Of a DNA stretch of 58,928 bases, positions 36,324-44,451 are shown one piece after another. The position numbers and the translations under genes were made by a program. Within the stretch, counting starts at the first letter, position 1; the number at the start of each line of letters is the position of its first letter. Origin of the DNA: Wenzhouxiangella sp. (GTDB lineage: Bacteria; Pseudomonadota; Gammaproteobacteria; Xanthomonadales; Wenzhouxiangellaceae); NCBI GenBank assembly GCA_007134485.1, contig SLKT01000093.1, positions 1 through 58,928 on the forward strand, written 5' to 3'. The notes below the pieces were generated by a model that searched no databases, was not told the DNA's origin, and saw only the letters and a program-made list of their open reading frames with translations.

Positions 36324-36872
36324 ATGGCCAAGAAGACCGCCAAGAAAAAGGTTGCCAAGAAGAAGGTAGCCAAGAAGACCGCCAGCCGCAAGACCACCGC
36401 AAATCAGGCGCAGGATTACGCGCATGAAATCTGGCTTGCCGGTCTCGGCGCTTTTTCACTCGCCCAGGAAGAGGGTGGCAAGATCCTCAAGCAGGGCAGC
36501 AAGTCGATTGACGACGCCACCAGCAAGGTATTGGGTGAGTCCAGCAAGTTGTTCGACCGCCTGGTCAAGGAAGGCGCGAAGCTGGAAAACAAGGGTCGCA
36601 AGCTGGCTACTGATACCGTCGGCGGCGTGCGTGGTGATGTCGAAAGCCGAGTTGGCAAGGTCCGCGAAACCGCCCAGACCAACTGGGACAAGCTTGAGAA
36701 GGTCTTCGAGCAGCGTGTCGCCCGCGCCCTGTCGCGCCTGGGCGTGCCGACTTCCGATGAAATCAATCAGCTCAGCAAGCGCGTGGCGGAGCTGAACAAG
36801 CGAGTTGCCGATCTGGCCAAGAAGCAGGAAGCGGCCGAGGCTGCACCGAAGAGTCAGCCCAAGGCCAACTGA
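36324..36872 (+). CDS. Phasin family/granule-associated protein with lysine-rich N-terminus
   Basis: 182 residues. The first 25 residues are histone H1-like (MAKKTAKKKVAKKKVAKKTA), followed by a helical domain (AHEIWLAGLGAFSLAQEEGG through KGRKLATDT) typical of poly(hydroxyalkanoate) granule-associated proteins (PhaI/PhaF group), and a C-terminal coiled coil (SDEINQLSKRVAELNKRVADL). PhaF-type proteins coat storage granules and bind DNA through such basic repeats, although in PhaF the basic part is C-terminal. No PHA synthase is nearby; the WS/DGAT neighbour suggests neutral-lipid granules instead. Start after GAGGAGA. Confidence 0.85.
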   Translation: MAKKTAKKKVAKKKVAKKTASRKTTANQAQDYAHEIWLAGLGAFSLAQEEGGKILKQGSKSIDDATSKVLGESSKLFDRLVKEGAKLENKGRKLATDTVGGVRGDVESRVGKVRETAQTNWDKLEKVFEQRVARALSRLGVPTSDEINQLSKRVAELNKRVADLAKKQEAAEAAPKSQPKAN

Positions 36873-36941
36873 GCCTGATCGACAAAGGTCTACCCCGAAC
36901 GCAGCCCTGGCTCCCTCTGCCGTAAGCGAGGCTGCGACCTT

Positions 36942-36971
36942 GGCCCGAACCTCACGGTTCGGGCCTTTTTT
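36942..36971 (+). terminator. Rho-independent terminator of the phasin gene
   Basis: A perfect 10-bp stem, GGCCCGAACC (36942-36951) with GGTTCGGGCC (36956-36965), a 4-nt loop and six T residues. It begins 69 nt after the phasin stop. Confidence 0.92.
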
Positions 36972-37002
36972 GTTTCCCTGATGGAAGTCTCCGCTTTCAG
37001 CG

Positions 37003-37770
37003 CTATCGCCAGCCGATCTCCCTGGCCGTCTGGGCGCCTATGGTGGCCTCGTCCAGATTGAGTGCCGGACGGGACTGGTCGGGCCCCATCGGGATTCGCA
37101 TGGCCATGATTTCGGCCCTGGATTGTGGGTACACCGGTTCACGGTCGGGCTGAGCGTAGCCTTCCGGGGATTCGGGTTGGCCCGTTCCGAAATGGTAGAG
37201 ATCGCTGGCGCCAAAGGTGTGCAGGATTTCGTGGGCAAGTTGCAGGTTGTTGTAACGAATGGGTTGGTCACCCGCAATCAGGTTGACCAGGGCCAGTCGT
37301 GGCCGAGACATTCCAACCGAATGCAAAGTGCGACCCTGACCGCCTGGACTGTGATAGTGGGCAACGATGATGCTGTCGGCTTCGCGATGTTGCCGGCTGA
37401 ACCGAAAGTGCCACCAGCGCATGCCGCCCGCCCATCGTAATCGCTCAATGTGACTGCCGTTGCGAGGTGGCGCGGGAGGAGCAAAATCGATGGCCGAAGC
37501 CAGGCGGATTTCAATCGGGCGTTCCAGGGCGAGTTCATGATCACTGGCTTCTTGAGTAAAGAACGCCTCGATCTCTTCGAGGTGACCCGATTCGAGCTGG
37601 TCGATCCAGTTCGCCACCCCTTCGTGGTCGTCCGGATTGTGGGGATAGATCACGACCACTTTGGCCCGGGTCCAGTCCGGTCTCGGATCATGTTCCAGAA
37701 AGAACAGGTAAGCCAGGGGGACCAGAGCCAGTAAGAGGATGAGAACTCGAATTTGTTTGGCCTTGGTCAT
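37003..37770 (-). CDS. Membrane-anchored putative zinc protease with HExxHxxGxxD motif
   Basis: 255 residues. One N-terminal helix (about 8-25, VLILLLALVPLAYLFFL) should anchor it with the bulk in the periplasm. HEILHTFGASD at 180-190 fits the extended metzincin-type zinc site HExxHxxGxxH/D. A downstream methionine (IMAMRIPM) could supply a Met-turn. I do not recognise a named family. It follows a BtuF-like gene by 22 nt on the same strand. Confidence 0.7.
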   Translation of the reverse strand: MTKAKQIRVLILLLALVPLAYLFFLEHDPRPDWTRAKVVVIYPHNPDDHEGVANWIDQLESGHLEEIEAFFTQEASDHELALERPIEIRLASAIDFAPPAPPRNGSHIERLRWAGGMRWWHFRFSRQHREADSIIVAHYHSPGGQGRTLHSVGMSRPRLALVNLIAGDQPIRYNNLQLAHEILHTFGASDLYHFGTGQPESPEGYAQPDREPVYPQSRAEIMAMRIPMGPDQSRPALNLDEATIGAQTAREIGWR

Positions 37771-37792
37771 TAAGAGAGTTTACCGGAAGGCT

Positions 37793-38566
37793 TCAGGGGT
37801 CAGAGGTCAAGGGGGCGATGATTCGTCGAAGTTTTTCTATGCCTTCGAGTAAACGGGGGCCGGGGCGGCCCAGCCAGGCTTCGCTGATGGGATGGATTCT
37901 TTGATTGGCTATGGCGGGAATGGTTTCCCAGCCTTCGCGGCGGCTGACGATGTGGGGGCGGTATTTTTCTTCCCTGACGCCGCACCAGCTCATGATGATG
38001 ACTTCAGGGGCCGCCTGGCGGGCCTGTTCGGAGCTGATTTCCAGACTCTCGGTATCCTCATCGGCGAATGGATTGATTGCTCCGGCCAGGGTGAGCATTT
38101 CATTGACCCAGGATTTTCCTCCGGGGACGATCACCGGCTTGGGCCACCATTCAACAAGAACGGGTACGGGGTTTCGACCGGGTGGTCGCGATGACAGGAC
38201 CTGTTCGAACTGTCGGGTCAGTGTTTCGGCCCTGGCCTGGGCATCGACCGCCTCGCCTATGGTGCGAATGTCGCGGGCGACGTCGGCCAGGTCATGTGGC
38301 TGGGTGATCAGACAGGGCAGGCCGGCGCCCTTAAGGCGCTCCAGGCAGCGCTCATGCCCGGGCACGGTCAGCGATGTGATCACCAGGTCCGGTTTGAGCT
38401 CGACAATGCGTTCGACATCGATGTCCAGGTCCGGCCCGACTTTATCGATGTGCTCGACAACTTCCGGCGGATGGTCGGAGTGATCGTCGACACCGACCAG
38501 CCAGTCGGCGCGGCCCAGGGCGCAGACGATTTCGGTATTGGAGCAGGTATGGGTGACCAGCCTCAC
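37793..38566 (-). CDS. BtuF-like cobalamin/helical-backbone metal receptor protein without signal peptide
   Basis: 257 residues with the TroA/BtuF bilobal plan: SNTEIVCALGRADWLVGVDDHSDHP, IVELKPDLVITS, the long backbone helix around 110-135, WPKPVIVPGGKSWVNEMLTLAG, and WCGVREEKYR with ARPGPRLLEG-like end (here GRPGPRLLEG). Periplasmic relatives bind vitamin B12, but this one begins MRLVTHTCSNTE and has no export signal even in upstream in-frame sequence, which belongs to the MFS gene. Some relatives annotated cobalamin-binding share this. No BtuC/BtuD genes are present. It overlaps the MFS gene by 4 nt. Confidence 0.82.
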   Translation of the reverse strand: MRLVTHTCSNTEIVCALGRADWLVGVDDHSDHPPEVVEHIDKVGPDLDIDVERIVELKPDLVITSLTVPGHERCLERLKGAGLPCLITQPHDLADVARDIRTIGEAVDAQARAETLTRQFEQVLSSRPPGRNPVPVLVEWWPKPVIVPGGKSWVNEMLTLAGAINPFADEDTESLEISSEQARQAAPEVIIMSWCGVREEKYRPHIVSRREGWETIPAIANQRIHPISEAWLGRPGPRLLEGIEKLRRIIAPLTSDP

Positions 38567-39924
38567 GAGGTTTCCCCGTCAGACCTTGATTCAGGTCTCG
38601 GTTCACGCCAGCGGTCGGCCAGTTCGCTGCCGCGGTGCTCGTCGACCGGTAGCACCGTCAGCATGGCCGCGGCAAACAGCAACAGGCAGAACACGATGGC
38701 GGTCGCCAGACCGAGCCAGGCCTGTAGCAGTCCCAGACCGAGAATGCCGAATACCGCCGCCAGTTTCGAGGCTGTGCCCCAAAAGCCGAAGAATTCGGCG
38801 GCTTTGCCATTGGGGGTCAGTATGCCAACCAGGGCACGACCGGCCGATTGTGACGAGCCCAGGCTCAGCCCGGACAGGATGCCGGCAAACAGGAACACGT
38901 ACTGGGCTTCCCATTCAACCTGGAACAGCGCGCGGGCGACATCGGTCAGCAACGGGGTTTGCCAGATGGCCAGAATGGCGGCAATCCACAGGCTCAGGGT
39001 GATCAGGTAAGTCCGGCGCGCGCCGATGCGGCTCTGGATGAAGCCGAAACCCAGCGCGCCAATGGCCGCGGTGATCTGCACCGTGACAAACATCATCACG
39101 CGTACATGCTCTTCCCAGCCAATGACTTGCGAGCCATAGATGAATGAAAAACTGACAATGATGTAAATCCCGGCCATCATGAAAAACACCGAGATCAAAA
39201 GATTGCGCAGATCCCGGAACCAGGCCAGGTGGGTCATGGTGTCGCGCAGTCGGCCAATGCCGCTGCCGAGCAGCGATCGACCCGGCGGCAGTGGACGGCG
39301 GCGACCGCGTTCTTTCAGCCAGATGAAGGTCGGTAGTGCGGCCAGCAGGAAGAATACCGCCGCGAATGGGCCGACCCAGCGAATCCGGTCATAGTTGTCC
39401 TCGCTGACATCGCCGAGAAAGTACAGCGCAAAGATCGTCGAGACCAGCCCGCCGACATAGCCAAGGCTCCAGCCCAGGCCCGAAATCCAGCCCAGATCCT
39501 TGCGCGGCCCCAATCCCGGCAGGAAACTGGCGATGAATGCTTCACCGATGGCGTAGGCAAAGTTGGACAGGATGATCAGGCACATGGCCAGCACGATCCA
39601 GCCCGGCTCGACCAGCCACAGCAATGCCGTGGTGACGATGGTCAGCAGGTAGCTGATCAACAGAAATCGCTTGCGCAGGCGCGAGTGATCCATGATCGCC
39701 CCGCATAGCGGATTGGCCGCCACCACCATCAGGTAGCTGACCGCCAGCGCCACGCTCCAGAGCAGGTTGCCGAGCCGGTAATCCGGCCCGTCCCCGACGA
39801 TGACCCGGGTAAACAGGTCCCCGAAGATCACCGTGATGATCAGCAGGGTATAGGCCTGGTTGGCAAAGTCGAACATCGCCCAGCCAAAAATCTCCTTGGC
39901 CGGAGCGCGCTTGCGAGTGACCAT
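38563..39924 (-). CDS. MFS transporter, UMF1/Atg22-like family
   Basis: 453 residues with about 12 membrane helices. EIFGWAMFDFANQAYTLLIIT at the N-terminus is the hallmark of the UMF1 group (TIGR/Atg22-like MFS). Substrate unknown; its overlap with a cobalamin-binding type gene raises a corrinoid possibility, but this is weak. Start at ATG 39922-39924 on the minus strand gives the family N-terminus; upstream in-frame sequence runs antisense through the YfcC gene and is rejected. Confidence 0.85.
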   Translation of the reverse strand: MVTRKRAPAKEIFGWAMFDFANQAYTLLIITVIFGDLFTRVIVGDGPDYRLGNLLWSVALAVSYLMVVAANPLCGAIMDHSRLRKRFLLISYLLTIVTTALLWLVEPGWIVLAMCLIILSNFAYAIGEAFIASFLPGLGPRKDLGWISGLGWSLGYVGGLVSTIFALYFLGDVSEDNYDRIRWVGPFAAVFFLLAALPTFIWLKERGRRRPLPPGRSLLGSGIGRLRDTMTHLAWFRDLRNLLISVFFMMAGIYIIVSFSFIYGSQVIGWEEHVRVMMFVTVQITAAIGALGFGFIQSRIGARRTYLITLSLWIAAILAIWQTPLLTDVARALFQVEWEAQYVFLFAGILSGLSLGSSQSAGRALVGILTPNGKAAEFFGFWGTASKLAAVFGILGLGLLQAWLGLATAIVFCLLLFAAAMLTVLPVDEHRGSELADRWREPRPESRSDGETS

Positions 39925-39993
39925 GTCATATCCGGAAATTGATCGTCCCCGTAGGTTAACCCGACCCGCCCACCCAATCCGAGTAGAATGCCC

Positions 39994-40045
39994 AACCAAC
40001 AAACGAACCAACGAACAAACGAACCAACCAACAAACCAACAAACC
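39994..40045. repeat. Thirteen tandem AACN tetranucleotides
   Basis: A 52-nt run of consecutive AACC, AACA and AACG units lies between the divergent MFS and YfcC genes and ends 5 nt before the YfcC ATG at 40051. An in-frame ATG at 39988 just upstream would translate the tract as a Thr/Asn/Gln/Pro-rich peptide. Four-base units are frameshifting, as in phase-variable loci, but the units are not identical. Confidence 0.9.
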
Positions 40046-40050
40046 GAAAA

Positions 40051-41427
40051 ATGACTTTCCGCGTCCCCAACACCCTGGCCCTGCTGTTTTTCCTGATGGT
40101 GGCGGCGTTGATCGCCACCTGGCTGATCCCACAGGGTCATTTCGATACCGAGATCAACGAGGCCGGTCGCGCCGTGGTGGTGCCGGGTTCCTATGAAGTG
40201 GTTGAGGAACGTCACCTGATGAGCCCGCTGGAGTTGTTCACGGCGGTGCCAAGGGCATTTGCAGCGGCCTCGGACATCATTTTCTTCCTGTTCATCATCG
40301 GCGGCGTACTGGCCATTATCCGCGCGACCGGCACCATCGACGCCTTGCTGGGGCGCTTGCTGGAACGCTTCAGCAGTCGGCCGGCGATGCTGATCTTCGT
40401 GGTGATTTTCGTGTTTTCCCTGGCTTCCAGCGCGGTCGGCTCGTCCGGGGAGTACATTCCATTCGTGTTGATCCTGGTGGCGCTGTGCCGGGCCATGCGC
40501 ATGGACCCGATGACCGCGGTGGCCATGGTGATCTCGGGCTACGGCGTGGGTTACGGCGTTTCGGCCTTCAACCAGTACACGGTGGTTGTGGCCCAGGGCG
40601 TGGCCGACTTGCCGATTTATTCCGGTTGGCAGGTGCGCCTGGCCTTGCTGGTGCCGTTCGTGCTGATTGCCGTGCATCATGTCTGGTCGTATGCCGCCAG
40701 GGTACGCCAGGATCCCGCGGCCAGCCTGGTGCGAGATGACGAGCCCCCCGATGGTGGCGAGCCCCCCCGGGAGTATCCCAGCATGAATCTCGGCCACGTG
40801 GCCATCGTGATGGGCTTCCTGCTGGCCCTGAGTGTGGCCATCTGGGGAATCGCCACGCGCGGTTGGTATCTCAACGAGCTGGGAGCGGCTTTCCTGGTTC
40901 TGGGATTCGTTGCCGCGCTGATCGGCAAGCTCTCACCCAGCATCACGGCCGAAAAGTTCATCATCGGCGCACGTCAGTTGACCGAAACCGCGCTGCTGGT
41001 CGGTGTGGCGCGTGGCATTGCCCTGATCATGGAAGATGGTCAGATCCTGCACACCATCGTGCATTACCTGTCACTGCCGTTGTCGTTGGTCGGCGCCGAG
41101 CTGTCCGCGGTCGGCATGCTGATCATCCAGTCCATCCTCAACCTGTTCATCCCATCCGGAAGCGGCCAGGCGTTTGTCACCATGCCGCTAATGGCGCCGT
41201 TGAGCGATCTGGTGGGCGTATCCCGCCAGGTGGCGGTACTGGCTTATCAGCTCGGCGATGGGTTCACCAACATGATCATCCCCACCAACGCCATACTCAT
41301 GGGAATTCTCGGCATGGCCGGAATTTCCTATGCCAAGTGGCTGCGATTTGCCTGGCCACTGATGCTCAAGTTGTTCCTGGCCGCCGCGCTGGTCCTGGTC
41401 GGCGCGGTCTGGCTGGGCTTCGAATAA
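40051..41427 (+). CDS. YfcC/DcuC-family membrane transporter
   Basis: 458 residues, 11-12 membrane helices. The start TFRVPNTLALLFFLMVAALI with WLIPQGHF, the internal SSGEYIPFVLILVALCRAM and NLFIPSGSGQAFVTMPLMAP are typical of the YfcC family (C4-dicarboxylate/basic amino acid antiporter-like). Substrate unknown. The ATG at 40051 gives the canonical N-terminus but has no ribosome site; an in-frame ATG at 39988 would add 21 residues encoded by the AACN tract. The next gene (SDR) starts 11 nt after its stop. Confidence 0.85.
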   Translation: MTFRVPNTLALLFFLMVAALIATWLIPQGHFDTEINEAGRAVVVPGSYEVVEERHLMSPLELFTAVPRAFAAASDIIFFLFIIGGVLAIIRATGTIDALLGRLLERFSSRPAMLIFVVIFVFSLASSAVGSSGEYIPFVLILVALCRAMRMDPMTAVAMVISGYGVGYGVSAFNQYTVVVAQGVADLPIYSGWQVRLALLVPFVLIAVHHVWSYAARVRQDPAASLVRDDEPPDGGEPPREYPSMNLGHVAIVMGFLLALSVAIWGIATRGWYLNELGAAFLVLGFVAALIGKLSPSITAEKFIIGARQLTETALLVGVARGIALIMEDGQILHTIVHYLSLPLSLVGAELSAVGMLIIQSILNLFIPSGSGQAFVTMPLMAPLSDLVGVSRQVAVLAYQLGDGFTNMIIPTNAILMGILGMAGISYAKWLRFAWPLMLKLFLAAALVLVGAVWLGFE

Positions 41428-41438
41428 GGAAACCACAG

Positions 41439-42266
41439 ATGACCGATCGGCGGCGCAAACGGGTTCTGATCACGGGTGGTGGCTCCGGATTGGGCGAGGC
41501 CATGGCGCGTCGTTTCGCCGACCAGGGTGAGCAGCTCATCGTCGCCGATCTCGATTCGGAGCGTGCCGGCACTGTTGCCGAGTCCCTGGGCGAAGATCAT
41601 TTGGCGCTGACCATGGATGTCACGGCCGAAGATGATTGGCAGCGGGTTCTGTCCGAGGTGAAGGATCGATGTGGCGGGCTGGATGTGCTGATCAACAATG
41701 CCGGAGTTGCAGTGGGCGGCACGCTGGAGGAGACCTCGATCGAGGACTGGCGCTGGGTGTTCGACATTGACTTGATGGGTGTCGTGCTGGGCTGCAAGAC
41801 ATTCGCCCCGTTGCTGCGCGAGCAGGGACACGGTCATATCATCAATGTGGCCTCGTTTGCCGGTTTTGCCGGAGCCCCGGGCATCAACGCCTATGGTACG
41901 GCCAAGGCCGGGGTGATCGCGATGTCGGAAATGCTGCGTGCCGAGCTGGCCACGGCCGGGGTTTTCGTGTCGGTGCTGTGCCCGGCATTCGTCAAGACGC
42001 GTTTGACCGAAACCATGCGTGCGCCGGACCCGAGCTATCAGAGCCGGGTCGAACGCTGGATGCACAACTCCGGCGTCAGCGCCGAGGATGTCGCCGGCGT
42101 AGTTTTGAACGCCGTTCGCAAGCCGCGTTTCATGCTGTTGACGCACGGCAATACGCGCTGGATCTGGCGCCTTCGGCGCTGGTTTCCCGAGATGTACTTC
42201 AGAATGGTCATGCGCGGCGTTCGTCGCATCGAACAGCGTCAGACGCGAAAACATTCGAATGATTGA
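41439..42266 (+). CDS. Short-chain dehydrogenase/reductase
   Basis: 275 residues, classical SDR. The cofactor motif TGGGSGLGEA is at about 11-20, NNAG near 88, the catalytic Ser is in NVASFAGFAG, and the Tyr-Lys pair is in YGTAKAG. A C-terminal extension of about 40 basic residues follows the usual end. Substrate cannot be predicted. Start ATG 41439 after AAGGAAA. Confidence 0.9.
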   Translation: MTDRRRKRVLITGGGSGLGEAMARRFADQGEQLIVADLDSERAGTVAESLGEDHLALTMDVTAEDDWQRVLSEVKDRCGGLDVLINNAGVAVGGTLEETSIEDWRWVFDIDLMGVVLGCKTFAPLLREQGHGHIINVASFAGFAGAPGINAYGTAKAGVIAMSEMLRAELATAGVFVSVLCPAFVKTRLTETMRAPDPSYQSRVERWMHNSGVSAEDVAGVVLNAVRKPRFMLLTHGNTRWIWRLRRWFPEMYFRMVMRGVRRIEQRQTRKHSND

Positions 42267-42357
42267 TCGTGGGAGAGCACTTGTGGCGGCTTGCAGGCAT
42301 TCACATTTGCCGTAATACTTTGCAAGTGCGGGGCAGAAACGATGGGATTGTGGTTTC

Positions 42358-43449
42358 ATGACTGAGCGTTTCTATCTTGAAAGTTCAACGGGTCAGACTC
42401 GCCTCCCTCGCAGGCTGGACCTGGTTGAATTTCCGGCCACCATCGGTCGACATCCCGATTGCAGTGTTCAGTTGAACGTCGATCGGATCTCGCGCCTGCA
42501 CGCCCGATTCGACCTGGTCGAAAGTCAATTGCACATCGAGGATCTGGGCAGCACCAATGGGACGTATGTCAATCATCAGCCGATCAATGCTCAGACCGAG
42601 GTGTCGGTGGGTGATGTGGTGCATCTTGCCGATCATGAGTTCCGCCTGATGCGTGAGAAGATCGACACCGTTCATGCGGCCGGTCCGGTCAGCTCTGCCG
42701 AGACCGTCATCGGCATGAATCCGTTGCCGCGCCAGTTTCCATTGCAAATGTCGGCCATGTTGGATTTGCTTGACACTGGCAAGGTCCAGGCATTTGCCCA
42801 GAGCATCTACCATGCGGACGGAACCATGCTGGGCTGGGAGCTACTCGGGCGCAGCACTCATCCGGACCTGACCGAGGGGCCGGGCCAGATGTTTTCCCTG
42901 GCTGCTGCACTGGATGCCGAGGTTCGTCTCAGTCGTCTGTTGCGTCACACCGCGTTTGCAGCCGCCCACCGGGCGGGACTGGACAAACCGCTGTTCTTCA
43001 ACAACCACCCAACCGAATGCCGTGATTTCGACAACCTGCTGAAGGATCTGCGCGAACTGCGCGGCCGCTTTCCGGATCTGGATCTGGTTTTCGAGATGCA
43101 TGAAGGCGCGGTCACGGATCTGGAGGTCATGGCCGAGGTCAAGTCCGAGCTTCAGTCCATGAACATCCAGCTGGCCTACGATGATTTCGGCGCCGGTCAG
43201 GCCCGGCTGCTGGAGCTCATCGAGGTCCCCCCGGACTATCTCAAGTTCGACATATCGCTGGTTCGTGGCCTGGAAGACCGAAACTCGCCCAAGTATCGAC
43301 TACTGGCCACGCTGCACGACTTGATCAGCGGACTTGGTATCCGAACGCTGGCCGAAGGGATCGAGACCGAGACGGCGGCAGAGTGTTGCCGGGAAATCGG
43401 AATCGATTACCTGCAGGGCTACCTGTTTTCCCGCCCACGACCGGTCTAG
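42358..43449 (+). CDS. FHA-EAL protein (predicted c-di-GMP phosphodiesterase)
   Basis: 363 residues. An N-terminal FHA phosphothreonine-binding domain (about 27-100) has GRHPDCS, SRLHAR and GSTNGTYVN. The EAL domain (about 145-360) keeps the metal and catalytic residues by position: Glu161 in WELLGR, Asn216, Glu246 and Glu249, DD at 275-276 in DDFGAG, Lys296 in YLKFD, Glu333 in AEGIET and Gln353 in LQGYLF. The EAL tripeptide itself is ELL, but essential residues appear intact, so activity is likely. FHA suggests control by Ser/Thr phosphorylation. It converges tail to tail with LpxR, 2 nt apart. Confidence 0.9.
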   Translation: MTERFYLESSTGQTRLPRRLDLVEFPATIGRHPDCSVQLNVDRISRLHARFDLVESQLHIEDLGSTNGTYVNHQPINAQTEVSVGDVVHLADHEFRLMREKIDTVHAAGPVSSAETVIGMNPLPRQFPLQMSAMLDLLDTGKVQAFAQSIYHADGTMLGWELLGRSTHPDLTEGPGQMFSLAAALDAEVRLSRLLRHTAFAAAHRAGLDKPLFFNNHPTECRDFDNLLKDLRELRGRFPDLDLVFEMHEGAVTDLEVMAEVKSELQSMNIQLAYDDFGAGQARLLELIEVPPDYLKFDISLVRGLEDRNSPKYRLLATLHDLISGLGIRTLAEGIETETAAECCREIGIDYLQGYLFSRPRPV

Positions 43450-43451
43450 AG

Positions 43452-44438
43452 TTACCACCACAGCGAAACCGACAGTGCGCCGTAATCCTGGGCGGCAAGC
43501 TGGCCTTCAAATTCGCGGCTGCGCCAAACATGGGTATACGCTGCGCGAAACCGGCCCTGGGTGTAGACCAGGCCACCGAACAGCTCGCCAACCATGCGTC
43601 TGGCATCCACGCCATCGCGTCCGCCGATGGTGTTGCCTTCGATGAACAGATCGCGCCCGACCAGTCGGCCCTCGCTGCCGACAAAGACATACCAGCTTCG
43701 AGTGCTCTCGGGTACGAAAAAACCGGATCCTGAGACCGCTGGGGTGATGCGTGGCGGTCCGAAGTCATCGGGCAGATTGTGTCCGAGGCGAAGGAAACTG
43801 CCGATGGTCGCGTGGGTATGCGCGTTGCCCAGCGTCATACCACCGAGCAGGCTGACATCCATGCCGAACCGGTCAGGTTTCGCCCAGTCCACGATACGAC
43901 GGAATCGGTCGTAGCCCAGCAGCAGCGTGGGTTCATTCTTGAGTTGGGTGTCCCAGCCGGTGGGCATGTCGGTATCGATTGCCCGATGAACGCCTCTCTG
44001 GATCTGCTTGCCCAGCGCCGCCGGACCGACGATGCCGAGACCGACTCTCACCCGGTCGGCGCCTTTCGGGTGCAGCGTGCCGGTGGAAAACTTCATGTGA
44101 AGCCAGGCCGCATAGGGACGATCATCCGGAGGAAGCTCCGGATTGACGATGTCGGCGGGCGTATACATGTTGTGACCGATGGACAGGCTGTAGGGCAGGG
44201 CGGTGGCATCCTCGAAACCGGGAAAACGGACCGCGATTGATTCAAGCCATGACGGCGCCTCGCGCGCTGTGGCGATTCGACTCAGACGCACGCCACTGGT
44301 GTAGTAACGGTCCTCACCGGCGAAAATGTCGTTTTCGTACTCGACGATCCACAGCGAATGGTCTTCGATTTCTTCGGCAAGGATCGGGGTAAACCATGCC
44401 GATGCCACGATTGCGGCCAACCAGACAAGCCTGAGCAT
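43452..44438 (-). CDS. LpxR-like lipid A deacylase (DUF2219) outer-membrane protein
   Basis: 328 residues with a signal peptide (cleavage near Ala21). VEYENDIFAGEDRYYTSGVRL, GHNMYTPADI, DRPYAAWLHMKF and KQIQRGVHRAI are the LpxR signatures; Asn36-Asp37 and the histidine near 151 correspond to catalytic residues of Salmonella LpxR, a 12-stranded barrel that removes the 3'-acyloxyacyl group of lipid A. The final aromatic LSVSLWW suits a beta-barrel. It follows the M13 peptidase by 13 nt. Enzymatic activity is inferred from family. Confidence 0.87.
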   Translation of the reverse strand: MLRLVWLAAIVASAWFTPILAEEIEDHSLWIVEYENDIFAGEDRYYTSGVRLSRIATAREAPSWLESIAVRFPGFEDATALPYSLSIGHNMYTPADIVNPELPPDDRPYAAWLHMKFSTGTLHPKGADRVRVGLGIVGPAALGKQIQRGVHRAIDTDMPTGWDTQLKNEPTLLLGYDRFRRIVDWAKPDRFGMDVSLLGGMTLGNAHTHATIGSFLRLGHNLPDDFGPPRITPAVSGSGFFVPESTRSWYVFVGSEGRLVGRDLFIEGNTIGGRDGVDARRMVGELFGGLVYTQGRFRAAYTHVWRSREFEGQLAAQDYGALSVSLWW

Positions 44439-44451
44439 GAAGATCGTCCTC

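Noticed and set aside
39925-40797. Possible 291-codon N-terminal extension of the MFS gene
   Set aside because: It runs antisense through the YfcC gene and its Gln/His-rich sequence does not match the transporter family; the UMF1-type N-terminus begins at 39924.
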